A stretch of 40,503 nucleotides of DNA from Bacteroidota bacterium (GCA_018816945.1 JAHIVC010000088.1:1-40503); one strand, 5' to 3'. Positions 16,289 to 24,632 are shown, numbered from the stretch's first letter. The notes: generated by a model from the letters alone, not told the origin. Program-made: numbers and translations.

Positions 16289-18793
16289 ATGAAAAAACTT
16301 AGCTTAATTCTTATTCTGACAATCACGACTCAATTTTTATGGTCTCAAAAAACCATAGAATTGAAAAAGTGGATGATTACCAATCCCCAACAAATAACTA
16401 TGCCCGCTTTTGCAGAAGTAAAAAGTGTGGATGGTAAAACTTTCAAAGTAGCAGATTTGCTTAACAAAACCCAAATTGACTTTACGAACAAATCTTTAAG
16501 CTGGACAAATATCGAAATTGCTGCCGACAGTATCGTTTTGAACCAGAAGGCAGAGAATGATTTACTTGTTCTCCAAAGCTATTTATTTGTCGATCGATGG
16601 ATGAAAGGATCGTTAAACCTTAGTTTGAACGCTGCTTACGAACTTTATCTGGATAATGAACTGATCAAAACAAGTAGCAGTTCAGATTTAAGAAGTAATA
16701 AGATCGAACTTGAACTGCAAACTGGAAATCATCAGATCAGGCTAAAGGCCCTGGCTTCGAAAGAGGTTATGAAGCTTGTTGCTAATTTTGAATATTCCGA
16801 AGGAGTTGCAAGTACGAGTTTAAATTCCGAAAGACTCTATAATATCAATGATGTTTTGGAAGCAAAAACAGTTTCTTCTGCTAAAATTTCCCCATCGGGC
16901 AAATATGTCTTGATTCGTTATTCGGAAGTTGCGCATGGAAGTGGGAAGAGTAAAAGCTATTCAGAAATTTATGATCTTGAAAACCAAAAAAACATCACAA
17001 CTATAAGGAATAAGGATATTGCGAATGTAAGCTGGTTGCCTCGAACAGATCGATTAAGTTATACGGTTAATTTTGATGAAAAATCAGAACTGTTTGTTTA
17101 TGACATTGCCAGTTCGGAGGAAACCTCCATCGCGAAAGACATCACGAATATTTCGGGTTTTACCTGGTCGCCAACCGAAGATTTTATTATTTATTCGGAT
17201 AATATCTCTGCAGAAAAACCGGGCGATTTAAAGCGAGTTTTTGGATCAGATGATCGATTGCCCTATTACAGGAATCGTTCATTCTTGCATAAAATTGACA
17301 TAAAAACAGGAAATGTCACCCAATTAACTGCAGGGAATTTTTCTGCTTATTTACACGATATCAAAGCTGATGGTTCAAAAATTCTGTTCTCGACCTCCCG
17401 AATGGATTATAATGAAGTTCCTTTCTCAAAGCAAACTCTTTATGAAATGGATATGAAAACCATGAATTTAACTACGATTTGGGAAAACAAACTTTATGGT
17501 GGGAACTGCACTTATTCTCCTGATGGATCAAAATTATTGGTACTGGGAGCTCCGGAATGTTTTGGAAATATTGGGGTAAATGTGAGTGAAGGAAGAATCC
17601 CAAACAGTTACGATGGGCAATTATACCTTTATGATTTGCAAACAAAGAGCGTAGAACCGATTACGAAAAATTTTGATCCGGCAATCAATTCGGCTTATTG
17701 GAACAATGCCAATGAAATATATTTAGATGTAGCCGAAAAAGACTATCAAAATTTGTATAAATACGATCTGAAAACAAAAACATTTACGCAGATTCCGTTA
17801 TCGGTTGAGGTATTGGGCAATATTGATATTGCTTACAGTAAACCAGTGGCAGTATATACAGGAACCAGTATTTCAACTCCCAATAAACTTTACGCATTAG
17901 ATTTAAAGAAGGGTAAGAGCACTTTGTTGTCTGATCCTTCAAAAGAACGCTTTGCAGAGGTGAAATATGGCAAAACCGAAGATTGGAATTTTGTAAATAA
18001 AAGCGGAACAACCATTTATGGCCGGGTTTATTATCCGCCAAACTACGACCAAAATAAAAAATACCCTGTGATTGTTAATTATTATGGTGGAACTTCTCCT
18101 GTTGAACGTTCATTCGGTGGGCGTTATCCTTTGAATAACTGGGCAGCTAACGGTTATATTGTTTATCTGTTGCAACCCAGTGGAGCTACAGGTTTCGGAC
18201 AGGATTTTTCAGCCTTACATGTAAATGGATGGGGTTTTGATGCCATCGATGATATTATTGACGGAACGAAAGCATTCCTGAAATCACATCCATCAGCTGA
18301 TGCTTCCAATGTAGGTTGTATTGGAGCTTCTTATGGTGGTTATACAACCATGTTGCTACAAACCAGAACCGATATTTTTAAAACTGCCATTTCGCATGCC
18401 GGAATCAGTTCTATTACCAGTTACTGGGGCGAAGGTTATTGGGGATATTCATACAGTGCAGGGGCCACAAAAAACAGTTATCCCTGGAACCGTAAGGATA
18501 TTTATGTGGGAAACAGTCCGCTATATAATGCGGATAAATTCCGGAATTCGATACTCTTACTGCATGGAAACAGTGATACCAATGTGCCAGTTGGCGAAAG
18601 TTTGCAATTTTATGCAGCCTTAAATGTGTTGGGAAAGGATGTTGAAATGGTTTTAGTTGATGGTCAGGACCACCATATTTTGGATTACAAAAAACGCATC
18701 AAATGGCATTATACCATCATTTCGTGGTTTGATAAAAAGTTGAAGAATCAACCGGAACAATGGAACAATTTATATCCGGAGAAGAATTTGTAA
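16289..18793 (+). CDS. Exported S9 family peptidase (dipeptidyl peptidase IV-like)
   Basis: An 834-residue protein with a signal peptide (residues 1-19, 'TTQFLWSQ'). After a beta-rich N-terminal segment of about 180 residues comes a DPP-IV-type propeller (about 190-560), then an alpha/beta-hydrolase domain. The catalytic Ser681 sits in GASYGGY, Asp763 in HGNSDTNVP and His795 in GQDHHI. Family members remove dipeptides or cleave short peptides in the periplasm. The double-Glu motif of true DPP-IV is not obvious to me, so strict dipeptidyl activity is uncertain. The start ATG at 16289 begins the signal peptide directly. Confidence 0.92.
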   Translation: MKKLSLILILTITTQFLWSQKTIELKKWMITNPQQITMPAFAEVKSVDGKTFKVADLLNKTQIDFTNKSLSWTNIEIAADSIVLNQKAENDLLVLQSYLFVDRWMKGSLNLSLNAAYELYLDNELIKTSSSSDLRSNKIELELQTGNHQIRLKALASKEVMKLVANFEYSEGVASTSLNSERLYNINDVLEAKTVSSAKISPSGKYVLIRYSEVAHGSGKSKSYSEIYDLENQKNITTIRNKDIANVSWLPRTDRLSYTVNFDEKSELFVYDIASSEETSIAKDITNISGFTWSPTEDFIIYSDNISAEKPGDLKRVFGSDDRLPYYRNRSFLHKIDIKTGNVTQLTAGNFSAYLHDIKADGSKILFSTSRMDYNEVPFSKQTLYEMDMKTMNLTTIWENKLYGGNCTYSPDGSKLLVLGAPECFGNIGVNVSEGRIPNSYDGQLYLYDLQTKSVEPITKNFDPAINSAYWNNANEIYLDVAEKDYQNLYKYDLKTKTFTQIPLSVEVLGNIDIAYSKPVAVYTGTSISTPNKLYALDLKKGKSTLLSDPSKERFAEVKYGKTEDWNFVNKSGTTIYGRVYYPPNYDQNKKYPVIVNYYGGTSPVERSFGGRYPLNNWAANGYIVYLLQPSGATGFGQDFSALHVNGWGFDAIDDIIDGTKAFLKSHPSADASNVGCIGASYGGYTTMLLQTRTDIFKTAISHAGISSITSYWGEGYWGYSYSAGATKNSYPWNRKDIYVGNSPLYNADKFRNSILLLHGNSDTNVPVGESLQFYAALNVLGKDVEMVLVDGQDHHILDYKKRIKWHYTIISWFDKKLKNQPEQWNNLYPEKNL

Positions 18794-18860
18794 ACTGGAA
18801 AATGATGTATAAAAGTGGATGTTTGAGAAGACTTAATAGCTGGTCAGATTGAGCTGAACA

Positions 18861-18937
18861 TTGAGCGAAGTCGAAATGTGTCGAAATCTTGTTTCGATTG
18901 GTAACCATACATCTCGACTCGTTTCGACAACGCTCAA
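18861..18937. repeat. Palindromic intergenic repeat (TTGAGCG ... CGCTCAA)
   Basis: TTGAGCG at 18861-18867 is matched by CGCTCAA at 18931-18937, and an inner hairpin TCGAAA-TCTTG-TTTCGA lies at 18881-18897. The CGAAA/TTTCG words recur through the element. It lies between the convergent S9 peptidase and mscL genes and has no coding potential. It could act as a terminator-like structure or be a REP-type repeat. Confidence 0.65.
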
Positions 18938-19011
18938 CGAACGTCTCGATGTGACAAGTTCCAAATCAATCTGTCTTTTCAGACATCCATTTTTTAAGCA
19001 CATTTATATTT

Positions 19012-19437
19012 TTATTTCTTTAATAAATCACGGATTTCGGTCAGTAGTACTTCTTCTTTGGTAGGTGCCGGAGGTATTGTCGGTGCTTCTGCTGCTTTCT
19101 TCTCCATTTTCTCTTTCATCTTGTTATAAACCTTAACAAGTAAGAAAATGGCAAATGAAACAATCAGAAAAGTGATTATTGTATTAATGAAAACGCCATA
19201 ATAAATTGCTACCTCTGCAATGCTGTCACCGGCACCTTTAACCGATTCGGCCACCCCCGGTTGAATAACAATTTTAAAGGCTGAAAAATCAATTCCTCCT
19301 AACAATATCCCAATAGGGGGCATCAGGATATCGTTAACCAACGACTTAACAATTGCGCCGAAATAGGTAGCCATGATCAAACCAACGGCTATCTCGATCA
19401 CGTTGCCTTTACTGATAAATTTTTTGAATTCGTCCAT
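19012..19437 (-). CDS. mscL: Large-conductance mechanosensitive channel
   Basis: A 141-residue protein of standard length for the family. The N-terminus 'FKKFISKGNVIEIAVGLIMA' (amphipathic helix plus first membrane span) is followed by 'VKSLVNDILMPPIGILLGGI', the hallmark of MscL TM1 and its loop. A second span lies at about 75-100, and a charged C-terminal helix follows a Pro-rich linker ('PTIPPAPTKEEVLL'). The homopentamer opens under membrane tension to release solutes after osmotic downshock. It lies on the same strand as the phosphate transporter, 121 bases downstream, and is convergent with the S9 peptidase. Confidence 0.96.
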   Translation of the reverse strand: MDEFKKFISKGNVIEIAVGLIMATYFGAIVKSLVNDILMPPIGILLGGIDFSAFKIVIQPGVAESVKGAGDSIAEVAIYYGVFINTIITFLIVSFAIFLLVKVYNKMKEKMEKKAAEAPTIPPAPTKEEVLLTEIRDLLKK

Positions 19438-19558
19438 GTTTTTAATTATTTGGTGAATAATATAGAACGAATATAATTAAATAATTGATTTAATAAATAG
19501 TTTGGGTTGAACCGATTCTGAAAATACTTCAGCTATTTGTTTCCATAAAGCATGAATC

Positions 19559-20599
19559 TTAAAGGTACCCAAATTTATCAGCAAGAAAGGTTAATAATAA
19601 GGAGAGAGAAAATGCTATCGTAGGTGAGATAATCCACATCAGAAAGAACCTTTTTACCTGTGTTTTTCTAAAAATATTCTTTGTGCCTAACTTAGCCACC
19701 CCAATGCCTAATATTGCTGCAACATTTACCTGAACTAAAGATGAAGGAATGCCATTTACAATTGAGGCAAGTAGTAATAAACTGGCTGAAACAAAGGCAA
19801 TGATAACCGCTTCAAATTTACCAAAAAGCACAATTTCTTTTCCGGTATTTTGTAAAATTTTGTTACCGAAAACAGAGCTTCCGATCCCAAAACTTGGGGC
19901 AACGATCAGAGTGGAAATAATCATGATCAATGTAAAATTTTTATCGATCGAGATGTTAAGTTCATTTGCTGTCATGGATGCGATCGGGCCGGCAGCATTG
20001 GCAACATTGTTTGCTCCAATTGCGAATGCAACATACAAGGACATGATTAAAATCAAGGCATCCCAAATGGGTTTCATGTTCTCATTTTGCGCCCTCGACA
20101 TGGTTAAACCCCTTCTGCGCATGGGGCGATAAATGTATCTGCCTAAAAATAAACTGATAAAAAATGAAATAATGGGCAGGATGAACCATGCAGGGATTAT
20201 TTCAAATAATAATTTCGCATTATTTAAACTGTTAAAGTAAATTGCCGGGGCTACGACAGCTAACACTGTAGACTGACTCGTAGATTGAGGTACTCCGGCT
20301 AAATTTGCAATTAAAAGAGAGATGGCAACAGAAAACAATATTATTGAAACAATTGTCATGGTCATCATCTCGGGTGCCAAAAGATCTTTTCCCATTGTGT
20401 TTGCGGTTTCCTTACCTGCAATAATGGCTCCTAAAAAAACCATGATCCCAAATAGACCGGGGATTAAACTTTTACGGATAATGTTTGCCCCATAAGCAGC
20501 TGAAAAGGAAGGTCCAGTTCCACTTCCACCCATGGTAATAGCCAAAAACATAGCAATAATGAAGGGAATTAAAAGATGGCTGAAAAGTGGAGAAATCAT
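19559..20599 (-). CDS. Inorganic phosphate transporter, PiT family
   Basis: A 346-residue membrane protein with about ten spans. The C-terminal half holds the PiT signature 'AIGANNVANAAGPIASM'. The first-half counterpart is degenerate ('GGSGTGPSFSAAYGANII', then 'KETANTM'). PiT carriers move metal-phosphate or phosphate with a cation across the inner membrane. I start at ATG 20599; the longer reading starts with TTG at 20626 and would place coding inside a perfect palindrome (20611-20656). No PhoU/DUF47 gene, often paired with PiT, is adjacent. The palindrome 12 bases upstream may control expression. Confidence 0.88.
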   Translation of the reverse strand: MISPLFSHLLIPFIIAMFLAITMGGSGTGPSFSAAYGANIIRKSLIPGLFGIMVFLGAIIAGKETANTMGKDLLAPEMMTMTIVSIILFSVAISLLIANLAGVPQSTSQSTVLAVVAPAIYFNSLNNAKLLFEIIPAWFILPIISFFISLFLGRYIYRPMRRRGLTMSRAQNENMKPIWDALILIMSLYVAFAIGANNVANAAGPIASMTANELNISIDKNFTLIMIISTLIVAPSFGIGSSVFGNKILQNTGKEIVLFGKFEAVIIAFVSASLLLLASIVNGIPSSLVQVNVAAILGIGVAKLGTKNIFRKTQVKRFFLMWIISPTIAFSLSLLLTFLADKFGYL

Positions 20600-20610
20600 T
20601 TTGTCAATTA

Positions 20611-20656
20611 TAGTATGAATAATCAATCAAAATATTTTGATTGATTATTCATACTA
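20611..20656. promoter_or_regulatory. 46-bp perfect palindrome before the phosphate transporter gene
   Basis: Each half reads TAGTATGAATAATCAATCAA plus AAT, and the second half is its exact reverse complement, with no loop. It ends 12 bases before the ATG at 20599. As RNA it would form a hairpin of up to about 20 pairs, AT-rich. It could be an operator for a dimeric repressor, a leader hairpin or a terminator for the upstream gene; no T-run follows. Confidence 0.75.
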
Positions 20657-20714
20657 AATTAAGATAAAAAATGAATGAGACTTTAGAGCCGGGAAAAAAT
20701 AAATTTGGCAAATA

Positions 20715-21242
20715 TTATTCTGTAGTATTACTAATTCCCCATGGATATTGTTTTCTGACCACACTATAGGATCCGCTAATATTAGATGTCAGATCCAATT
20801 CAAAAATTAATGGTGCCAGATTTGTTGCATAAGGTTCTATGAATTTAATCTGATATTTTTTGGTTTTAACGCCATCTATTTCGATTTCTAAATCATATAA
20901 ACAATCACAATGACACTGAGCAGCTTCCTCATATTCCTGAATGATAATGGTATCAGCATTCAATCTAAAAACACAGGTTAAAATTCCAGGACAACAATTG
21001 AAACCAGCATTGATATGTTTAAGCATTAGTTTATTGTTGGATGCGCTGTAATTATACTCGACACTTGATATACTATCCGGTGTGCTTGAAGTCAAGTAGT
21101 TCGATTTTAAACTTTTACATTCGGAATTGGAAATAAGCCTTCCTGAAATGATTTGATCCTCGTCTGACGCTTTTTTTTCACATGCAGCAATAAAAAACAG
21201 GGTAATTAATCCGGCAATTATTAAATAGGATGACTTTTGCAT
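20715..21242 (-). CDS. Hypothetical cysteine-rich lipoprotein
   Basis: A 175-residue protein with a lipoprotein signal (LFFIAACEKK, lipobox Cys21). The mature part has a cluster of cysteines: 'GFNCCPGIL' and 'CHCDCLYDLEIEI'. The pattern of Asn-Cys-Cys, then a beta-strand ending 'IIIQEYEEAAQC', then Cys-x-Cys-Asp-Cys-Leu-Tyr-Asp-Leu recurs in uncharacterised Bacteroidota lipoproteins, as far as I recall. The cysteines may form disulfides in the periplasm or bind metal; no function is known to me. It stands alone, 131 bases after the TIGR04076-like gene. Confidence 0.75.
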   Translation of the reverse strand: MQKSSYLIIAGLITLFFIAACEKKASDEDQIISGRLISNSECKSLKSNYLTSSTPDSISSVEYNYSASNNKLMLKHINAGFNCCPGILTCVFRLNADTIIIQEYEEAAQCHCDCLYDLEIEIDGVKTKKYQIKFIEPYATNLAPLIFELDLTSNISGSYSVVRKQYPWGISNTTE

Positions 21243-21373
21243 TGTAATGATAAATTGGTTAATAATATATCATAGATGTAAAATTACAACATATGGTTGC
21301 GTTGCATATGTGTTTCGGCAAAAATTTAATTAAACCGGAAAGATCAATATACTTCTTTACCTTAATCTCAGCC

Positions 21374-21784
21374 TTAAGCCGTGATTTCTGTGCGTGTGAT
21401 CTTAGCCACTAAATCAGAAGTTGGATCGGGACATCTTACATATTCGGTTGTAATCCCATCCTGATTAATCAGTTTTTCGTAGGGTGTCCCTTCGTATTTC
21501 CAGGTAAGGGTTACATCGTTTTCCAACAATCTTAAAAAATCGTTCAAACTCGAGCGAAGCCAGGGGCAAATTTTACCAAAATCGGCCGGATATTCAAATT
21601 TGTCGCCCTTTTTATGGCACCAGGTATCTTCCCGGGCTTCATAAATTTCGATTTCGATTTTAAATCGTTTTCGTTTTTTAGGTTGATCCTGTTCCTGAGC
21701 AATAGCACTATTGACAAGAAATGGAGCCGCTGTGAGGCCAATCATCCCACAACCGGCTTTTTTAATAAAATCGGTACGGTCCAT
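21374..21784 (-). CDS. TIGR04076-like small exported protein
   Basis: A 136-residue protein starts 'MDRTDFIKKAGCGMIGLTAA', a Tat-like signal with only one of the two arginines (D-R-T-D-F-I-K). The mature domain has the pattern of TIGR04076-type proteins: 'KIEIEIYEA', 'WCHKKGDKFEYP', 'KICPWLRSSLNDFL' and 'EYVRCPDPTSDLVAKITRTE'. Family members are usually short cytoplasmic proteins without known function; an exported form is less common. The three cysteines of the mature domain (in WCHKKG, ICPW and RCPDP) are conserved features. The start ATG is set by the signal sequence. Confidence 0.7.
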   Translation of the reverse strand: MDRTDFIKKAGCGMIGLTAAPFLVNSAIAQEQDQPKKRKRFKIEIEIYEAREDTWCHKKGDKFEYPADFGKICPWLRSSLNDFLRLLENDVTLTWKYEGTPYEKLINQDGITTEYVRCPDPTSDLVAKITRTEITA

Positions 21785-21857
21785 ATTTGTGGTTTTTTTA
21801 CGGGTTAATATAGGTAAGTGGTGAAAATCGTGAATGGAAACATATGGATGAATGGTT

Positions 21858-22040
21858 CTACATTCCCATATACTTAAAAGCTTCGTAAACCATAAAGGCC
21901 GGCCAAACTATTGCTTTAAGGAAACCAAGCACACCCATCCAAAAACCAGCGGCAGTTGAAATGAAATAAATGGCAGCACCGATAAATCCCAGTCCGTAAA
22001 CAGCTCCGGAGGAAGCATTGTTGTGAATTTCTTTTTTCAT
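21858..22040 (-). CDS. Small two-span membrane protein, 60 residues
   Basis: This short ORF is believable as a gene: it has two hydrophobic segments ('AVYGLGFIGAAIYFISTAAG' and 'GVLGFLKAIVWPAFMVYEAF'), a charged N-terminus 'MKKEIHNNASSG', and Gly/Trp/Pro residues in a pattern seen in small Bacteroidota membrane proteins. It ends after the second span with 'KYMGM'. No function is known to me. It lies 73 bases downstream of nothing coding and 123 bases from the HEPN-like gene on the same strand. Confidence 0.7.
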   Translation of the reverse strand: MKKEIHNNASSGAVYGLGFIGAAIYFISTAAGFWMGVLGFLKAIVWPAFMVYEAFKYMGM

Positions 22041-22163
22041 ACGATTGTTTTATTTAGGTTTAAAAAGGAATCTAAGATAATTAATTTTTTAAACATTTGG
22101 GTGTTTCAATGGCCGGTAAAATTGTTTGGATTTCAGCTCAGTTCTTTGTTAGGCAACGTATAT

Positions 22164-22613
22164 TTATTTATCAAATTGACCTCCTTTTCTTTGGTAGATT
22201 TCAAATAAATATTTCGAAACCAATGTCTCAATTGAAATGAATTCCTTGTGAAGTTTTTCAAAGTCAATTTCTCTTTCAGGTTTCTTTGGATCGAGAATTT
22301 TACCTTTAGATTCTTGTGTCAAAGTTTCTCCAGCATCAAATATCTCCTGATTACAATGAGCAAAGTAATTTCTAATATTCATTAATCTATTCAGATGACT
22401 TTCCATTTTCGGATCAAAGTCATTGACAATTTTTAATAAAACTCTTCTTTTTAAAGCGAAACTACAATATTCGTCATACAAAAAATCAAGTAAGAATTTC
22501 ATGTCTACACGATTAAAGTAATGTTGTGAAATTATTGAATTTATTATCCATTCAATATTGATCGCTTTCTCTATTACTTCAGATCTGTACATTGAAGTAT
22601 TGGTATCTGTCAT
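22164..22613 (-). CDS. HEPN-like domain protein (R-x4-H motif), hypothetical
   Basis: A 149-residue, mostly helical protein without signal peptide. Residues 81-86 read RNYFAH, which fits the R-x4-6-H motif of HEPN RNases, at the N-terminal end of a helix as in that superfamily. The preceding region ('ALKRRVLLKIVNDF', 'HLNRLMNI') and the acidic/basic C-terminal helix also fit. HEPN proteins often act as toxins or RNA-cleaving effectors with an MNT nucleotidyltransferase or other partner, but no such gene is next to it. It could instead be an inactive HEPN-like protein. Upstream lies a repeat-rich spacer with a 40-bp motif and a tandem array. Confidence 0.6.
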   Translation of the reverse strand: MTDTNTSMYRSEVIEKAINIEWIINSIISQHYFNRVDMKFLLDFLYDEYCSFALKRRVLLKIVNDFDPKMESHLNRLMNIRNYFAHCNQEIFDAGETLTQESKGKILDPKKPEREIDFEKLHKEFISIETLVSKYLFEIYQRKGGQFDK

Positions 22614-22720
22614 AGTTTTATTTATGTTGCCTAACTATTATATATATTCATGTTTACAGAACAATACATCCCGTATTCGCATGTATCATTCATGTTTCGT
22701 ATAATTTTATTTATAAAATT

Positions 22721-22762
22721 TTTAATCATTCATCATGATTTAAATTTTTAAACGGGGAGAAA
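22721..22762. repeat. 40-bp dispersed motif, copy A
   Basis: This AT-rich segment ends in CGGGGAGAA and contains TCATGATTTAAA. It matches 28991-29032 at 34 of the first 40 positions. It lies about 110 bases upstream of the HEPN-like gene start on the minus strand. Copy B also lies upstream of a minus-strand gene. Confidence 0.7.
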
Positions 22763-22857
22763 GTCAAATATATAAAAAATTATGATGCCTTTATTAAATG
22801 GTTTTTGATTAATGTAAGGTGATCGGTAGGAAAGTTATTTGAGTAAATTATCATTGA

Positions 22858-22970
22858 GACTTCTCAAAAATATAAATGGGAGAAGTCAAAAGCAGAAATG
22901 GGAGAAGTCAAAAGTAGAAATGGGAGAAGTCAAAAGTTGAGATGGGAGAAGTCAAAAGTTAAGAAGGGAG
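22858..22970. repeat. 22-bp tandem array (five units) with one inverted arm
   Basis: GGGAGAAG recurs with an exact 22-base period, its GGG starting at 22878, 22900, 22922, 22944 and 22966; units read GGGAGAAGTCAAAAG plus a variable tail. GACTTCTC at 22858-22865 is the reverse complement of GAGAAGTC in the units, so that arm could pair with any of the first four. The spacer 22614-23035 otherwise holds no gene. Confidence 0.85.
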
Positions 22971-23035
22971 AAGTATCAATTTAAATACCACTTATATACC
23001 TGTGTAACAGGAATTTCAGGCAAATGACAATAATT

Positions 23036-24133
23036 CTATTTTATACTGAGGTTTTCTCCCTCTTTAATCCGCTTGTAATGACAAAACAGTAAATCCCCAT
23101 TTTCTTCATTGCGAAGGTGCATGCCGTTTCCTTCACAGTATTTAAAAAATTCACAATCGGCGCATTCACCGGTCCTTGTCCAGCTTCGATCCCTGAATTT
23201 GGCGTATTTGTTTTCCCAGGTATCTTTAAAGCTATCTTGATAGATATTCCCCTGAATAAAATTGGCCCTTAAATTCGGGCAGGCTGAAATGGAACCATCG
23301 ATAAGTACGGAAGCAATATTGATACCGGCCCTGCAAAAGAACAGACTATCCCTGACTTCGGCCTCATAAGCACCTAAAAATCCTTCACAGCCATAATTAA
23401 GCTTAATGTCTCCCTTTTTACGTTCGGCTGCCATGAAATCGAAAAGTTGCTTAAACTGAACCGGATTTAATTGCAATTCTTCATATTCTTTAGCTCTTCC
23501 GATAGGAAAAACGGTAAATATGCGCCACTCTTTTAACCCTTTTGAAAGGAGCAGTTCTTTTATTTTTCCCAGTTCATGAAAGTTTTTTTGATTTACACAG
23601 GTCACCACATCGAATCTCAGGTCGGGGATTTTTGCCAGGAGCCCGATTGCATTGACTGCTTTTTCAAAACTATGTGGATTGCCCCTCAGCCAATTATGCG
23701 ATTCTTCCAGGCCATCCAGACTGATGGTAACCGACCTTAGCCCTGCTTCCAGTAAAGAGTTGATCCGGCCCGGTGTAAGATGAAGCCCGTTTGAAACCAT
23801 CCCCCAGGGAAAACCCCGGTCGTATAATTGTTTCCCGCAAACTTCCAGGTCTTTTCGCAAAAGTGGTTCACCTCCGGTAAAAACGATCATGGTATTGTTC
23901 GGTTCAACGATGCTTTTAATGTCATCAATGGCTCCGATAAAATCTTTAATGGGCATGTCTTTAACCATCGCATCTTTGGTGCAATCGCTGCCACAATGCA
24001 AACAGTTGAGGTTGCACCTAAGCGTGCATTCCCAAAAAATATAACTCAGTTGATGGGTTTTTTTTGCATTGTTCCGGTACTTTTTGAAAAGTTCCAGTGC
24101 GATTTTTTTACGCAGTGAGAGTTTTAAACTCAT
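23036..24133 (-). CDS. Radical SAM/SPASM protein of an rSAM/lipoprotein system
   Basis: A 365-residue protein. The radical SAM cluster motif is C40-x3-C44-x2-C47 ('CNLNCLHC'), with an extra Cys36. 'MIVFTGGEPLLRKDLEVCGK' is the typical GGE region and 'VSNGLHLT' the following strand. The C-terminal SPASM-type part has 'FFCRAGINIAS', 'ISACPNLR' and Cys324, 327, 333 and 351 (C-x2-C-x5-C ... C), so one or two more Fe-S clusters are expected. SPASM enzymes usually modify a peptide or protein substrate. Its ATG overlaps the stop of the upstream lipoprotein gene by one base (TAATG), and three paralogous lipoproteins precede it. From memory this matches the NCBI/TIGRFAM 'rSAM/lipoprotein system' (TIGR04133). 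It lacks a signal, so it should be cytoplasmic and act before export. The reaction is unknown. Confidence 0.9.
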   Translation of the reverse strand: MSLKLSLRKKIALELFKKYRNNAKKTHQLSYIFWECTLRCNLNCLHCGSDCTKDAMVKDMPIKDFIGAIDDIKSIVEPNNTMIVFTGGEPLLRKDLEVCGKQLYDRGFPWGMVSNGLHLTPGRINSLLEAGLRSVTISLDGLEESHNWLRGNPHSFEKAVNAIGLLAKIPDLRFDVVTCVNQKNFHELGKIKELLLSKGLKEWRIFTVFPIGRAKEYEELQLNPVQFKQLFDFMAAERKKGDIKLNYGCEGFLGAYEAEVRDSLFFCRAGINIASVLIDGSISACPNLRANFIQGNIYQDSFKDTWENKYAKFRDRSWTRTGECADCEFFKYCEGNGMHLRNEENGDLLFCHYKRIKEGENLSIK

Positions 24134-24582
24134 TATTCTTCTTTCAGTTTGATGTTCATTTCTTTGGAAGTTTCGCCTTTATACCAACTTTCTCCTCCTT
24201 CAAATACGGGGTTAATGAATTTAACGGTTGTGTCTTTTGCCTGATAGCTTCCATGAGCACTACCGTCAATATCTTTAAATTCTAAGGTATAATTATGATC
24301 ACTTGGAAAATCGGCAATACGTACTTCATAATTCCCGTAATAATCAGAAATGACCGTATCCGGCAATGGATAGATTTGTTCAGATTTCATAATAACCCTA
24401 ATTGCGGGTATATTAATGCCATTTTCAGAAGTAACCTTTCCGTAAACTTTAAAAGTTGCGTGTGGACTTCCATATTCAATTCCTGGTGAAATCTTGAATT
24501 TAGTACAAGATGCTCCAAATCCTAAAATGGATAAAAGAAATGCAATAAATAAATTGTATTTCTTTAGGGTAAATTGTTTCAT
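24133..24582 (-). CDS. rSAM-associated lipoprotein 1 (rSAM/lipoprotein system)
   Basis: A 149-residue lipoprotein (lipobox GFGAS-Cys26; the signal contains 'LFIAFLLSILGFG'). The mature part looks like a carboxypeptidase-regulatory/transthyretin-like beta-sandwich: 'FKVYGKVTSENGINIPAIRV', 'DYYGNYEVRI', 'YTLEFKDIDGS', and ends 'WYKGETSKEMNIKLKEE'. It shares this core with the two upstream paralogues and fits the family I recall as TIGR04134. It is the one directly coupled to the radical SAM gene (overlap TAATG). Unlike the other two it lacks a 10-12-residue insert and has only the lipobox cysteine. It is probably exported to the outer membrane or periplasm; whether it is the maturase substrate is inference from operon and family. 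Confidence 0.85.
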   Translation of the reverse strand: MKQFTLKKYNLFIAFLLSILGFGASCTKFKISPGIEYGSPHATFKVYGKVTSENGINIPAIRVIMKSEQIYPLPDTVISDYYGNYEVRIADFPSDHNYTLEFKDIDGSAHGSYQAKDTTVKFINPVFEGGESWYKGETSKEMNIKLKEE

Positions 24583-24632
24583 TTTAATGCATTAATTAGG
24601 TTTATAGGTTGTTAAACTGCCTGTACAATATA

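Noticed and set aside
20597-20626. Longer PiT protein from TTG 20626
   Set aside because: It would add nine polar residues encoded in one arm of the perfect palindrome, while ATG 20599 starts just before the first membrane span.
22858-22970. Possible CRISPR array
   Set aside because: Units follow each other every 22 bases with only a few variable bases and no unique spacers of 25-40 bases. No cas gene is nearby.
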